From: Chitinophaga pinensis | GTDB lineage: Bacteria; Bacteroidota; Bacteroidia; Chitinophagales; Chitinophagaceae | Assembly (NCBI GenBank): GCA_945865645.1 | Contig: CAMBEI010000015.1 | Span: 1-45,000 of the forward strand | Length of the DNA: 45,000 nucleotides | Direction: 5' to 3' | In this document: positions 24,414 to 33,474 of the stretch, piece after piece | How the letters are laid out: each line of letters starts with the position of its first letter | How positions within the stretch are numbered: position 1 is the stretch's first letter | Notes under the pieces: generated by a model | The model's input: the letters and a program-made list of their open reading frames with translations, nothing else | What the model was told of the DNA's origin: nothing | Database searches by the model: none | Made by a program: the position numbers and the translations under genes

Positions 24414-25076
24414 ATGAGAATAGAGAAATATATAGAACACACAGCTTTAAAGCCTGATACCTGTATAGGCGACATAAAGGCTGTTTGCAAAGTAGCAATT
24501 GAATATAAACTACCTGGAGTTTCCGTACCTCCCTTGTTTGTAAAAAAAGCAAAAATATGTACTGCCAAAACGGGGATCAACATATCTACCGTTATTGGCT
24601 ATCCCTTTGGATATTGTGCCATAGAAGCTAAAATTGCAGAAATAGTGATGGCTATTATTGATGATGTTGATGAAATTAAAATGGTAATCAACCTAAGCGC
24701 TGTTAAAAATAATGACTGGCAGTTTTTAGCTAACGAAATAAATACCGCTCTTCCTATTATCAGAAATAGAGGTAAAAAAATTACCGTAATCTTTGAAACT
24801 TCCTTATTAACCGCTGCTGAAATAATAAGTGCTTGTGATATGTATGGAGCAGCCGGAGTTGATTTTATTCAAGTTGATACCGGTTTTATAGAAAATAAGT
24901 TGGTTATAGAAAATTTAGCATTAATACGAAAAAATTTAGCAGCTAGTATTCAAATAAAAGTAGGTGCAGATATTAAAAATTATATCTTTGCCAAAGAACT
25001 AATTAAAGCAGGTGCCAATTATTTTTGCTGTAATAATAGTCTTAAATTAATAGCGGAGTCTTTACAAAAAAATTGA
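24414..25076 (+). CDS. DeoC-like protein lacking two catalytic residues
   Basis: 220 residues, the length and fold signature of short DeoC (IEHTALKPD, VIGYPFGY, ACDMYGAAGVDFIQVDTGF). Comparison with the aldolase family shows key changes. The Asp of DE[VI]D is K89 (DEIKMV), the Schiff-base Lys of FxKTSTG is Q153 (FIQVDTG), and the SGGI after the second Lys is GADI, though K182 remains. The DNA bears out these codons. The normal aldolase reaction therefore seems impossible. The frame is intact, with its own promoter box and a gene 28 bases downstream, so it is probably expressed. It could be a regulatory or ligand-binding paralogue, or an aldolase with a rewired mechanism. A complete DeoC is encoded at 17838-18749. 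Confidence 0.85.
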   Translation: MRIEKYIEHTALKPDTCIGDIKAVCKVAIEYKLPGVSVPPLFVKKAKICTAKTGINISTVIGYPFGYCAIEAKIAEIVMAIIDDVDEIKMVINLSAVKNNDWQFLANEINTALPIIRNRGKKITVIFETSLLTAAEIISACDMYGAAGVDFIQVDTGFIENKLVIENLALIRKNLAASIQIKVGADIKNYIFAKELIKAGANYFCCNNSLKLIAESLQKN

Positions 25077-25104
25077 TGAAATAGCTTTTGTAAATTTAAA
25101 TATC

Positions 25105-25551
25105 ATGAACAAAATAGTTGCTTTATTTCTTGTTACAATAGCTCCATTTTGCCTTCTTGCTCAAATGATTTCCATAGATACTAATGTGGTATATAAAGTA
25201 ACGGTTTCTAAAGACCCTCGATTAGATATACTTGCCAAAACGGAAGTAGACATAAATATTATGGCTACTCGCTTTGTAAAAGGCTATCGATTATTTGTTT
25301 TAAAAACTAACAACCGCGATTATGCTATGAAGGTGAGATCCTATCTGCTACAAAATTTTCCAGATGAAAAAGTAATTATGTCTTATCAGTCCCCATTTAT
25401 TAAAATAAAATTTGGCAATTTTGAGGAATTGAATGATGCTGAAAAATATAAAGATTTGCTTATTAAAGCAGGGATAATTACAGGTAATATTTATGTGGTG
25501 CCTGATACCGTTGAGTTAAAGCCCGACAGGATTAATAAAATTGAGAAATAG
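25105..25551 (+). CDS. Exported SPOR-domain protein
   Basis: 148 residues: signal peptide (about 1-20, ending LLAQ), a short linker, and a SPOR-like domain at about 58-133. Visible there are GYRLFVLKTNNRDYAMKV, YQSPFIKIKFGNF and YKDLLIKAG. SPOR domains bind denuded peptidoglycan strands, often at division sites. The protein is therefore likely periplasmic or outer-membrane associated through the cell wall. It lies 28 bases after the DeoC-like gene and is probably co-transcribed with it. Function beyond wall binding is not known. Confidence 0.8.
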   Translation: MNKIVALFLVTIAPFCLLAQMISIDTNVVYKVTVSKDPRLDILAKTEVDINIMATRFVKGYRLFVLKTNNRDYAMKVRSYLLQNFPDEKVIMSYQSPFIKIKFGNFEELNDAEKYKDLLIKAGIITGNIYVVPDTVELKPDRINKIEK

Positions 25552-25554
25552 TCG

Positions 25555-25590
25555 GTTGTTTATTAAATTGATTGCTAGAAACAACTCTTT
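25555..25590 (+). terminator. Putative terminator after the SPOR gene
   Basis: Weak 7-bp stem, GTTGTTT at 25555-25561 with AAACAAC at 25579-25585, a 17-base loop and then CTCTTTTTAATTT. The position just after the stop codon supports it; stem stability is low. Confidence 0.4.
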
Positions 25591-25622
25591 TTAATTTGAT
25601 ACTTTAAATTTATATCTAAACA

Positions 25623-26795
25623 ATGATAAAACAACAAATACAACAGCTGGCAAAAAAATATGCCAACGAATTTATTGATATACGCCAATTAATACACGCT
25701 AATCCCGAATTGAGTTATAAAGAGTTTGAGACCTCGCTTTTTGTTCAAAAAAAATTAACTGAATTTGGAATTCCCTTTGAAGTAAAAGCTACAACAGGTG
25801 TGGTGGGCTTAATAAAAGGAAAAAATCCAGACAAAAAAATCATTGCACTGCGTGCCGATATGGACGCCCTTCCCATTACAGAAGAAAATGATGTGCCTTA
25901 CAAATCAAAAAATATGGGGGTAATGCACGCCTGTGGTCACGATGTGCATACAACGTGTTTGTTGGGGGCAGCAAAAATATTAAGTGAGCTAAAAACAGAA
26001 TGGGAGGGTACGGTAAAATTAATTTTTCAGCCTGGGGAAGAAAAAAATCCCGGGGGGGCAAGTATTTTAATAAAAGAAGGCGTGCTGGAAAATCCCAAAC
26101 CGAGTTCCATTTTTGCTTTACATGTACACCCCGGTGTAGAAGTTGGTCGCTTAAGTTTTAGAGGAGGGATGATTATGGCGAGCGCCGATGAAATTTATAT
26201 TACCATAAAAGGCAAGGGTGGACATGCTGCCGCACCAAATCACACAGCCGATACTATATTAATTGCATCTCATTTAATTGTAAGTCTGCAACAAATTGTA
26301 AGCAGAAATAATAGTCCATTTAATCCAACTGTATTATCCATTACTTCTTTTCAAGGTGGTAATACAACTAATGTAATTCCTAGCGAAGTAAAGCTGATGG
26401 GTACTTTTAGGGCGATGGATGAAGATTGGCGTTTTAAGGCGCACGAGCTTATTAAAAAACAAACAGTAGAACTGGTAACTGCAATGGGAGCCGAAGCTGA
26501 AATTAAAATTGATGTGGGTTACCCCTTTGTACTTAACGATGAAGAATTGAACGCATTTGCTCGAAAAAAAGGGGAAGATTTTGTTGGTGTCGAAAATGTT
26601 GAAACTACAGAACTGCGCATGGGTGCCGAGGATTTTGCATATTACTCTCATCAGATACCCGGTTGTTTTTTTAGAATTGGAGCCGGCAATAAAGAAAAAG
26701 GTATTACCAGCGGTGTGCATACGCCTACTTTTAATATTGATGAAGGAGCTATTGAAATCGGCATGGGAATGATGGCTTGGTTGGGGGTAAGTTAA
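25623..26795 (+). CDS. M20-family amidohydrolase (N-acyl-L-amino acid / hippurate hydrolase type)
   Basis: 390-residue metallo-amidohydrolase of the M20D/HipO/IAA-amino-acid hydrolase group. It would remove an acyl group from an amino acid. Dinuclear metal site: ADMDALP near 78-84, MHACGHD with C104 and H106, the catalytic/ligand pair in FQPGEE (E139/E140), LHVHP (H167/H169) and the late GVHTPTFN histidine. There is no signal peptide, so it is cytoplasmic. It has its own 71-base upstream spacer after the SPOR gene. Exact acyl or amino-acid preference is not predictable. Confidence 0.92.
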   Translation: MIKQQIQQLAKKYANEFIDIRQLIHANPELSYKEFETSLFVQKKLTEFGIPFEVKATTGVVGLIKGKNPDKKIIALRADMDALPITEENDVPYKSKNMGVMHACGHDVHTTCLLGAAKILSELKTEWEGTVKLIFQPGEEKNPGGASILIKEGVLENPKPSSIFALHVHPGVEVGRLSFRGGMIMASADEIYITIKGKGGHAAAPNHTADTILIASHLIVSLQQIVSRNNSPFNPTVLSITSFQGGNTTNVIPSEVKLMGTFRAMDEDWRFKAHELIKKQTVELVTAMGAEAEIKIDVGYPFVLNDEELNAFARKKGEDFVGVENVETTELRMGAEDFAYYSHQIPGCFFRIGAGNKEKGITSGVHTPTFNIDEGAIEIGMGMMAWLGVS

Positions 26796-26866
26796 CCTCT
26801 CCCTAGACCAGCGCTCAATATTATTAATCTTTGCACCATTTTCGGGTTAATAAACTAAAAACAAAA

Positions 26867-27154
26867 ATAAAAATTACATTCTACGGCGCAGTTCGTTCAG
26901 TAAATGGATCAAAGCAAGTACTTACTTTAAATAATGGAAAGAAATATCTACTAGATTACGGATTGTTTCGGGGTATAGTAAAACAAACCGATGTGATGAA
27001 CAGAAACTTTGGTTTTGAAGCAAGCGAAAGAACTGACCTTATTTTATCTAATGCTCATATTTATCATTTTGGATTGATTCCTAAGCTTGTAAAATATGCT
27101 TTTATAGGTAAAGTATTTTGTACGACTGCAACTAAGGAATTGCCTTACGCCTAA
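26867..27154 (+). pseudogene. Remnant of an MBL-fold (beta-CASP type) metallo-hydrolase gene
   Basis: About 95 residues resemble only the N-terminus of MBL-fold RNA-specificity-type hydrolases, which are about 450 residues long: KITFYGAVRSVNGSKQVLTL, then LLDYGLFRG, LILSNAHIYHFGLIPKLVK, GKVFCTTATKEL. Decay marks are visible. The expected ATG before KITFYGA is ATA (26867-26869). The family LLDCGLFQG is LLDYGLFRG. The metal motif HAHIDH reads NAHIYH, so key His and Asp ligands are lost. The frame stops at 27154, and the remaining three quarters of the gene are gone. A TTG-initiated frame from 26831 exists but is probably not functional. Confidence 0.8.
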
Positions 27155-27208
27155 TGAGAAATGGATTTTAAAATATTGAAGTGCAAGAATTGCATTACGA
27201 AACAGAGC

Positions 27209-28453
27209 TTAACTAAATCTATTTAGTCCAAAAGCTTGTATGCTTATCGATGTGTTTTTTTTTGTAATGATTTCAGTTACTAACTTTCCAGTGCCCGTTC
27301 CTTCTGATATACCTAACATGGCATGACCTCCTGCAATAACTACATTATCAAGATTTACAACTTTATCTATATAAGGTAATCCATCTGGTGTAACTGGTCG
27401 CAAACCATTCCATATATTTTCCGTAGCAGGAAAATTAATTTTTAATCCAGGATAAAAACTTTTTGCAGAATCAAAAATGCCCTGCATTCTATTTATTAAT
27501 ACTTTATTATTGATGCCACTTAATTCCATTGTTCCGCCAATGCGAAGTTGATGTCCCCAGGGTGTTATAGCGCATCTACCATCAACTAAAATTGCTGGAT
27601 ATTTAATGTTTTTTTCTACATGTTCATAAGTATAGCTATACCCTTTTCCTGGCTGTAATAATAGTTTTATACCCATCATTTTAGAAACTATAGATAACCA
27701 ACTTCCGGTTGATAAAACAATTTGTTCGCAATCAAATTTTCCTTTATCTGTAATTACAGCTGTAATTTTATTATTTAATTTTTCAAATCCGGTAACGCAA
27801 GTATTTAATTTAAATTGAACCCCTTTTTTATCTAAATATTCTTTTAAAGCAACCATCATTTTTCCCGGATTAAAATGACAATCATCTTTAAATAAAACAG
27901 CCCCTGCAACATTCAACTCTAACTCAGGTTCCAATTGTTGAACTGCAGCTTTGTTTAGTCTTTCCACTTTTAACCCAAACTTTTCTGCTTCATCTGCTAG
28001 ATGAAATTCATAGTCAAGCGTTTTTTGCATTTTACACATCATTAGGCACCCCTTTTCTTCCATGTTAAAAACATCTCCAATTTCGTTGCGCATATCATTT
28101 ATTAATCCTCTGCTTAACTGAAGTAAATTGTTGAGATGGGGTGCATTTTTTTTAACAGTTAAAGCATTGCTATTTTTCCAAAAATGATAACCCCATTGCA
28201 TCAATGGCCAGCTTAGTCTTGGCTTTATGTAAAATGGACTGCTGCTGCTAAGCATGTGTTTGAGACCCTCGGCTATAATACCAGGACTAGCTAATGGGAT
28301 AAAATGACTTGGAGACATATATCCCATGTTGCCAAAAGAACAACCATCGGTAATATCACCACGTTCAATAACCGTTATTTCGTAACCTTCTTTTTGTAAA
28401 TAGTAGGCACTGCATAAACCTATTATACCAGCACCAATAATTGTAATTTTCAT
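27209..28453 (-). CDS. FAD-dependent amino-acid oxidoreductase, probable D-hydroxyproline dehydrogenase
   Basis: 414-residue DadA/glycine-oxidase-fold flavoprotein. FAD-binding GxGxxG is at the very N-terminus (IIGAGIIG), followed by the ERGDITDGCSFGNMG segment and the late WNGLRPVTPDGLPYI and GHAMLGISEGTGTG segments near the flavin. It follows hydroxyproline epimerase by 103 bases on the same strand. The expected reaction is oxidation of cis-4-hydroxy-D-proline to 1-pyrroline-4-hydroxy-2-carboxylate. A generic D-amino-acid dehydrogenase role is the alternative; specificity is inferred from the cluster. A TAGTTTGCA promoter-like motif is at 28465-28473. Confidence 0.87.
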   Translation of the reverse strand: MKITIIGAGIIGLCSAYYLQKEGYEITVIERGDITDGCSFGNMGYMSPSHFIPLASPGIIAEGLKHMLSSSSPFYIKPRLSWPLMQWGYHFWKNSNALTVKKNAPHLNNLLQLSRGLINDMRNEIGDVFNMEEKGCLMMCKMQKTLDYEFHLADEAEKFGLKVERLNKAAVQQLEPELELNVAGAVLFKDDCHFNPGKMMVALKEYLDKKGVQFKLNTCVTGFEKLNNKITAVITDKGKFDCEQIVLSTGSWLSIVSKMMGIKLLLQPGKGYSYTYEHVEKNIKYPAILVDGRCAITPWGHQLRIGGTMELSGINNKVLINRMQGIFDSAKSFYPGLKINFPATENIWNGLRPVTPDGLPYIDKVVNLDNVVIAGGHAMLGISEGTGTGKLVTEIITKKNTSISIQAFGLNRFS

Positions 28454-28556
28454 TTTCTTATTTTTGCAAACTATTTCTTAATTTAGTATAGCAAATATTT
28501 ATTTTAAAAAATAAGTAATCTTTTTTAGTATTTTAAAAGCTAATCTATTTACTTAA

Positions 28557-29558
28557 CTACAATACCTGAAAACCAAAAGCATACGGATCATCTTTCTCGT
28601 CAATAGTAATCGTATTATATCCATAAATTCTTGCCCACCCCTCAATGCTTGGCTTAATTGCTGGGTTGTTGCTAACTAATAACTCTTCCTCAATTCTGCC
28701 TATAAATTTACTCCCAATAATACTCTCATGTATAAATTCATCCCCCTTTTTTAATAATCCTTTAGCATACCATTGTGCCATACGGGCCGATGTGCCTGTG
28801 CCACAGGGACTACGATCAATGCCCTTATCTCCATAAAAAACTGCATTGCGTGCGGTGGATGTTTTATCAAGCACACCACCTGTCCATAAAATATGACTAC
28901 AACCATTTATTGTTTCATCTTCGGGATGAACAAAATGATATTTATCATTAATGTTTTTTCGTAGTTCTCTAGACCAGCTTATTAATTTATCTGCAGTGTG
29001 AAATTCAAGTCCTTTAAAATTTTTCTGTATATCTATAATTGCATAAAAATTTCCACCGTAGGAAACATCAATAATTAACTCTCCTAAACCTGGGCAATTT
29101 ACAGTTAATCCTGTTTCAGCTAAATACGAAGGCACATTGGTAAGCTTTACAGATTTTACTTTGCCATCAATTTCTTTATAAGTAATTAAGACAAGACCTG
29201 CAGGGGCTTCCATCTTTACTACACCTGGTGTTTTTGGCTTTATTAATCCAGCTTCAATCGCAATGGTGATAGTGCCAATGGTACCATGTCCGCACATGGG
29301 CAAACAGCCACTAGTTTCTATAAATAAAACAGCCACATCGTTTTGTATATCATGAGGCGGATATAAAATACTGCCACTCATCATATCGTGGCCACGGGGT
29401 TCAAACATAAGGCCCTTACGAATCCAATCATAATCTTTTAAAAAATGCTGACGTTTTTCACTCATGTTGTTGCCACTAAGCTCGGGGCCTCCATGCTTTA
29501 CCAATCTTACAGGGTTTCCACAGGTATGGGCATCAATGCAAATAAATGTTTGTTTCAT
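28557..29558 (-). CDS. 4-hydroxyproline 2-epimerase (proline racemase family)
   Basis: 333-residue PLP-independent epimerase that converts trans-4-hydroxy-L-proline to cis-4-hydroxy-D-proline. The two acid/base cysteines of the family are both present: C89 in MCGHGTIG and C252 in SPCGTGT. The related trans-3-hydroxyproline dehydratases have Thr at the second position, so two cysteines favour an epimerase. Proline racemase is less likely given the adjacent hydroxyproline pathway genes. First gene of a minus-strand pair with the flavoprotein. Confidence 0.92.
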   Translation of the reverse strand: MKQTFICIDAHTCGNPVRLVKHGGPELSGNNMSEKRQHFLKDYDWIRKGLMFEPRGHDMMSGSILYPPHDIQNDVAVLFIETSGCLPMCGHGTIGTITIAIEAGLIKPKTPGVVKMEAPAGLVLITYKEIDGKVKSVKLTNVPSYLAETGLTVNCPGLGELIIDVSYGGNFYAIIDIQKNFKGLEFHTADKLISWSRELRKNINDKYHFVHPEDETINGCSHILWTGGVLDKTSTARNAVFYGDKGIDRSPCGTGTSARMAQWYAKGLLKKGDEFIHESIIGSKFIGRIEEELLVSNNPAIKPSIEGWARIYGYNTITIDEKDDPYAFGFQVL

Positions 29559-29672
29559 ATTTCTATTAAATCTTTATTATTATTACCTTTTGGATGGTTT
29601 AAAACGCTCCATGTGTTGTTTTTACCTTCAAGAGTTTTTTAGTAATTCATATATATTCCATAAATTTACTTT

Positions 29673-30944
29673 ATGGAACAATACGGAAAGATTTTATTAT
29701 TTGCGATGCCCGTTTTTCTAATATTAGTTTTGTTAGAAAAATGGTATGGCTGGTACAAAGGAAATGAAAAAGTATATAACATGGATATGTTGAGTAGCCT
29801 TACTTCTGGCATCACTATGGTTACCAAAAATATATTGGGATTAAGTATTACTATTTTAAGCTACGAATTGCTGGTAAATAAACTTGCATTAACGCAAATT
29901 AAACCTAGCTGGCTTACTTTTCCAATTGCTTTTATTGCAATAGATTTTTCACATTATTGGATTCATCGTCTCGAGCATAAAATAAATTTTTTCTGGAACA
30001 GTCATATTGTTCATCACAGCAGCGAAGAATTTAATTTGGCCTGTGCCTTACGCCAACCCATTTCTTCTTTCATAAAATTATTTACTTTTCTTTTGCTGCC
30101 CGCGGCTTTACTAGGGGTTCCATCCATAGTAATTGCAACAATTACCCCAATTCATTTTTTTGCTCAATTCTGGTATCATACCCGCTATATTGACCGTATG
30201 GGATTTATAGAAAAAATCTTGGTTACCCCTTCTCATCATCGTGTACATCATGCCATTAACAAAGAATATTTGGATAAAAATTTATCGCAAATATTTATTG
30301 TATGGGATAAACTTTTTGGCACTTTTCAGCAAGAACTCCCTGATGTGCCACCTGTTTATGGCATCACACGCCCTGTGCAAACATGGAACCCTATTAAAAT
30401 AAACGCACAACACATGTGGTTGTTAATTACTGATTCCTGGCGTACAAAAAGTATAAAAGATAAATTTCGTATCTGGGTTATGCCCACCGGCTGGCGACCT
30501 GCTGATGTGGAAGAAAAATATCCTGTTTTTAAAATTAACGATGTGTATCATTTTGAAAAATATGGCAAAAAAAATCCCCTAGTTTTATCTACCTGGACGT
30601 GGGTTCAAATGTTAATCTTGTTCTTTTTTGTAAGTTACCTTTTAGGTAATATAGCAACTATTGGTAATCCTAATATGTTTATATATGGCTTCTTTGTTTT
30701 TATGTATGTTTATGCCTTAACAGAACTTATGGATGGTAGTAAATATGCAATAGTTTGGGAATTTTTGAAAGCAGCTATTGGAATTGCTGCTATTTTTTAT
30801 ATTGGAGACTGGTTTGGTGTAAATAGTTTTTATCCTTGGGTTAGCAAAGCGCTTATTGGGTACTTTATTCTATCTGTTGGCGTAACAGGCTGGCTTGCTA
30901 TTTACAAAAAAAATGATGCTAGTTCGCTAATATTAGCTTCTTAA
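29673..30944 (+). CDS. Sterol desaturase / fatty-acid hydroxylase family membrane protein
   Basis: 423-residue integral membrane protein with the di-iron histidine clusters of the superfamily: H94/H98/H102 (SHYWIHRLEH), H111/H114/H115 (HIVHH), and H188-H193 (SHHRVHH). Hydrophobic segments flank the motifs, and about three more follow in the C-terminal third (after 300), which is longer than the minimal domain. It uses O2 to hydroxylate or desaturate a lipid; the substrate is unknown. It sits on the plus strand between the two minus-strand halves of the hydroxyproline genes, and its stop is only 3 bases from the end of the convergent ALDH gene. It is probably unrelated to that pathway. Confidence 0.9.
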   Translation: MEQYGKILLFAMPVFLILVLLEKWYGWYKGNEKVYNMDMLSSLTSGITMVTKNILGLSITILSYELLVNKLALTQIKPSWLTFPIAFIAIDFSHYWIHRLEHKINFFWNSHIVHHSSEEFNLACALRQPISSFIKLFTFLLLPAALLGVPSIVIATITPIHFFAQFWYHTRYIDRMGFIEKILVTPSHHRVHHAINKEYLDKNLSQIFIVWDKLFGTFQQELPDVPPVYGITRPVQTWNPIKINAQHMWLLITDSWRTKSIKDKFRIWVMPTGWRPADVEEKYPVFKINDVYHFEKYGKKNPLVLSTWTWVQMLILFFFVSYLLGNIATIGNPNMFIYGFFVFMYVYALTELMDGSKYAIVWEFLKAAIGIAAIFYIGDWFGVNSFYPWVSKALIGYFILSVGVTGWLAIYKKNDASSLILAS

Positions 30945-30947
30945 AGG

Positions 30948-32429
30948 TTATATCGGGTCTTTTGTAAATTCATTATTTACCGTTCTCCATATTCCAAATG
31001 TATTTTCATTTTTTAATTCATCGGGCAATAAATTATTACTCCAGTTTTGAAAAGCAATTGGTCTCGCAAAACGTTTAATACCATCTGCACCAACTGAACT
31101 AAATCTATTATCTGTTGTGGCAGGAAAGGGCCCTCCATGGTGCATACTTAAACAAACCTCTACCCCAGTCGGTACGTTATTTAGGATAAAACGACCACAA
31201 ATATTTTTTACAGTCTCTACCAATTCGGTATTGTCTTTTACCTCATTTTCGGTAGCCATAAAAGTTGCTGAAAGCTGCCCTTCTAAACTTTCTGCTACTT
31301 CAATCATTTCTTTCATGTCTTTGCAACGAATAACAATAGAGTAGGGGCCAAATACTTCCTGGTGTAATACGGGATTATTTAAAAATGTTTGTCCGCTAGC
31401 TGTTGCAATAGTTGGCAAGCCCTGGTTTTCTAGTACCATGGTTTCAGATTCTGCAACTAAATGTACATCCTCTTGTAATAAAGCATTGTCTTTATTTTTT
31501 TTATACGCATTTACTATTCCATTGTGCAACATCGACGATGGCTCTATTTTTTGTATAGCCTTTCCTAAGTCATGAATAAAAGTTTGAAGTGCATCGCCTT
31601 CAATACCTATGATTAATCCTGGATTAGTACAAAATTGCCCAACACCCATAGTAATAGATCCTGCACACATCATAGCAATTTCATTAGCAGCAGATTTTAA
31701 TTTTTCGGGCAATAAAAAAATCGGATTTATGCTACCCATTTCAGCAAATACAGGAATAGGTTCTTTGCGTTGATTGCCCCAATCAAATAATTGTGTACCT
31801 CCTAAATAGGAGCCGGTAAATGCAACTGCTTTTGTATACGGATGCGAGACTAAATTTTTTCCTACCTCAAAACTTGCGCCATATACATGTGTAAAAATAC
31901 CTTTAGGCATTTGGCATTTATCCGCAGCAAGTAAAATAGCAGTAGCAACTAAGTTGGATGTTTGTGCATGTGCCGGATGCGCTTTTAAAATTACTGGGCA
32001 ACCAGCTGCAAAGACACAAGCCGTATCGCCGCCGGCAGTTGAATAAGCAAATGGAAAGTTACTCGCGCCAAAAACTACTACTGGCCCTAGTGGCACAAGC
32101 ATTTTTCTGATATCTGGTTTTGGAGGGGTTTTATCCGGAATCGCCGTATCAATACAAGCATTTAACCAACTCCCTTTTTCGCAAGCTTCTGCATAGCTAT
32201 TCAATTGAAAAATAGTTCTTGCTCTTTCACCTCTTAATCTTGCTTCAGGTAAATTAGTTTCGGCCATTGCCGTTTGTATCAGTGCATCGCCACAACTATC
32301 TAATTCAATAGCAATGGTCCTCATAAAATCTGCACGTTGTGTTAACGAAAATTTTCTGTACAAATGAAAAGCCTTCCATGCATTTTGCATTATATTTTCT
32401 ATCTCAGTACTTGTGGCATCTTTAAACAT
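30948..32429 (-). CDS. Alpha-ketoglutaric semialdehyde dehydrogenase
   Basis: 493-residue ALDH of the 2,5-dioxopentanoate dehydrogenase type. Signatures typical of that subgroup: VFGASNFPFAYSTAGGDT, the FAEMGSINP glutamate, and nucleophile C267 in GVGQFCTNPG. It oxidises alpha-ketoglutarate semialdehyde to alpha-ketoglutarate with NAD(P)+, the last step of hydroxyproline (and some sugar-acid) breakdown. It lies 44 bases downstream of the deaminase gene that makes its substrate, which strongly supports the assignment. Cytoplasmic. Confidence 0.92.
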   Translation of the reverse strand: MFKDATSTEIENIMQNAWKAFHLYRKFSLTQRADFMRTIAIELDSCGDALIQTAMAETNLPEARLRGERARTIFQLNSYAEACEKGSWLNACIDTAIPDKTPPKPDIRKMLVPLGPVVVFGASNFPFAYSTAGGDTACVFAAGCPVILKAHPAHAQTSNLVATAILLAADKCQMPKGIFTHVYGASFEVGKNLVSHPYTKAVAFTGSYLGGTQLFDWGNQRKEPIPVFAEMGSINPIFLLPEKLKSAANEIAMMCAGSITMGVGQFCTNPGLIIGIEGDALQTFIHDLGKAIQKIEPSSMLHNGIVNAYKKNKDNALLQEDVHLVAESETMVLENQGLPTIATASGQTFLNNPVLHQEVFGPYSIVIRCKDMKEMIEVAESLEGQLSATFMATENEVKDNTELVETVKNICGRFILNNVPTGVEVCLSMHHGGPFPATTDNRFSSVGADGIKRFARPIAFQNWSNNLLPDELKNENTFGIWRTVNNEFTKDPI

Positions 32430-32473
32430 ATTAATAAATTTCTTTAATACTTCTTCCTGTCAATCGTCAACTC

Positions 32474-33373
32474 TTAACTTAATTTTGGTCTTGTTGTAAT
32501 CCCGTCGTTAATTATTTTTAAAATTTCTTCTCTTTCTTGTCCTATTAATGTTAATCTTGGTGGTCGTACATTTTCTGACCCAATACCTGCCTGGGTTTCA
32601 GCTAGTTTTATGTATTGTACCAATTTTGGATGAATATCTAGTTCTAATAAAGGCATAAACCATCGATAAATTTTTGTAGCTTCTTCAATTTTTCCTGCTT
32701 TTACTAAATTGTAAATGGCAACTGTTTCTTTAGGGAAAGCACATACCAAACCTGCTACCCAGCCATCAGCGCCTAAGCATAGTTCTTCCATAGCGATGGT
32801 ATCAACACCGCAAAGAATTTTAAACCTATCGCCAAATTTATTTTTCATTCTGGTTACATTAGATACATCTCTGGTTGATTCCTTTACCGCTTGAATATTT
32901 TCGCAAACTTTCAACTCCATAAACATATCTAGGGTTACTTCTATTTTATAATCAACGGGGTTATTATAAATCATTATAGGCAGCTCGATTGATTGTGCAA
33001 TGGTTTTAAAATACACAACTGTTTCCCGGTGATCAGTTTTATATCTCATGGGTGGCAGCATCATAATTCCTTTAGCGCCCCATGCCTTAGCATAAAGTGC
33101 TTGCTGCAATGCTTCTTTTGTACTTCCTTCTGCAATGTTTAATATAACGGGTACTTTACCATTGCATTTGCCTACAGCAAATTTTACTAATTGCTCCTTT
33201 TCAGCAGTAGTTAATACACTAGCTTCGCCTAGTGTGCCACCTAAAACAATGCCATTAACGCCGGCTTCTAATTGTGCCTGTAAATTTTTCTCAAATAGCG
33301 GCAGGTCCAAAACATCATCAGATGTAAATTTGGTAGTAAGTGCAGGAAAAATTCCTTTCCATTCGATAGCCAT
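32474..33373 (-). CDS. Dihydrodipicolinate-synthase-family deaminase, probable 1-pyrroline-4-hydroxy-2-carboxylate deaminase
   Basis: About 299 residues from the ATG at 33373. Class I lyase TIM barrel with Schiff-base K164 (AVKEST), tyrosine in IMIYNNPVDY, and GTLGEAS in the carboxylate-binding loop. In hydroxyproline catabolism this family member converts 1-pyrroline-4-hydroxy-2-carboxylate to alpha-ketoglutarate semialdehyde and ammonia. It is followed by the dehydrogenase for that product. A longer frame begins with TTG at 33400, but that codon overlaps a promoter-like TAGTTTGCA motif (33396-33404), so the ATG is chosen. Other DHDPS-family aldolases are alternatives if context is ignored. 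Confidence 0.88.
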   Translation of the reverse strand: MAIEWKGIFPALTTKFTSDDVLDLPLFEKNLQAQLEAGVNGIVLGGTLGEASVLTTAEKEQLVKFAVGKCNGKVPVILNIAEGSTKEALQQALYAKAWGAKGIMMLPPMRYKTDHRETVVYFKTIAQSIELPIMIYNNPVDYKIEVTLDMFMELKVCENIQAVKESTRDVSNVTRMKNKFGDRFKILCGVDTIAMEELCLGADGWVAGLVCAFPKETVAIYNLVKAGKIEEATKIYRWFMPLLELDIHPKLVQYIKLAETQAGIGSENVRPPRLTLIGQEREEILKIINDGITTRPKLS

Positions 33374-33395
33374 ATTAAGTATGATTTTATTATTG

Positions 33396-33404
33396 TGCAA
33401 ACTA
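33396..33404 (-). promoter_or_regulatory. Promoter-like TAGTTTGCA motif of the hydroxyproline genes
   Basis: TAGTTTGCA on the minus strand, 22 bases before the deaminase ATG. The same 9 bases precede the flavoprotein gene at 28465-28473. It resembles the TAnnTTTG box with one base fewer. Confidence 0.35.
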
Positions 33405-33474
33405 CATAAAATCGGAGAAAAAAATGCCTAATAATTTTTGAAAGTTTTTTTTATTTAATATATGCCTACGCTGT

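Noticed and set aside
26334..26720. 128-codon open frame antisense to the M20 amidohydrolase gene
   Set aside because: It lies fully inside a well-conserved gene, and its composition (Phe/His/Asn-rich) is that of a shadow frame.
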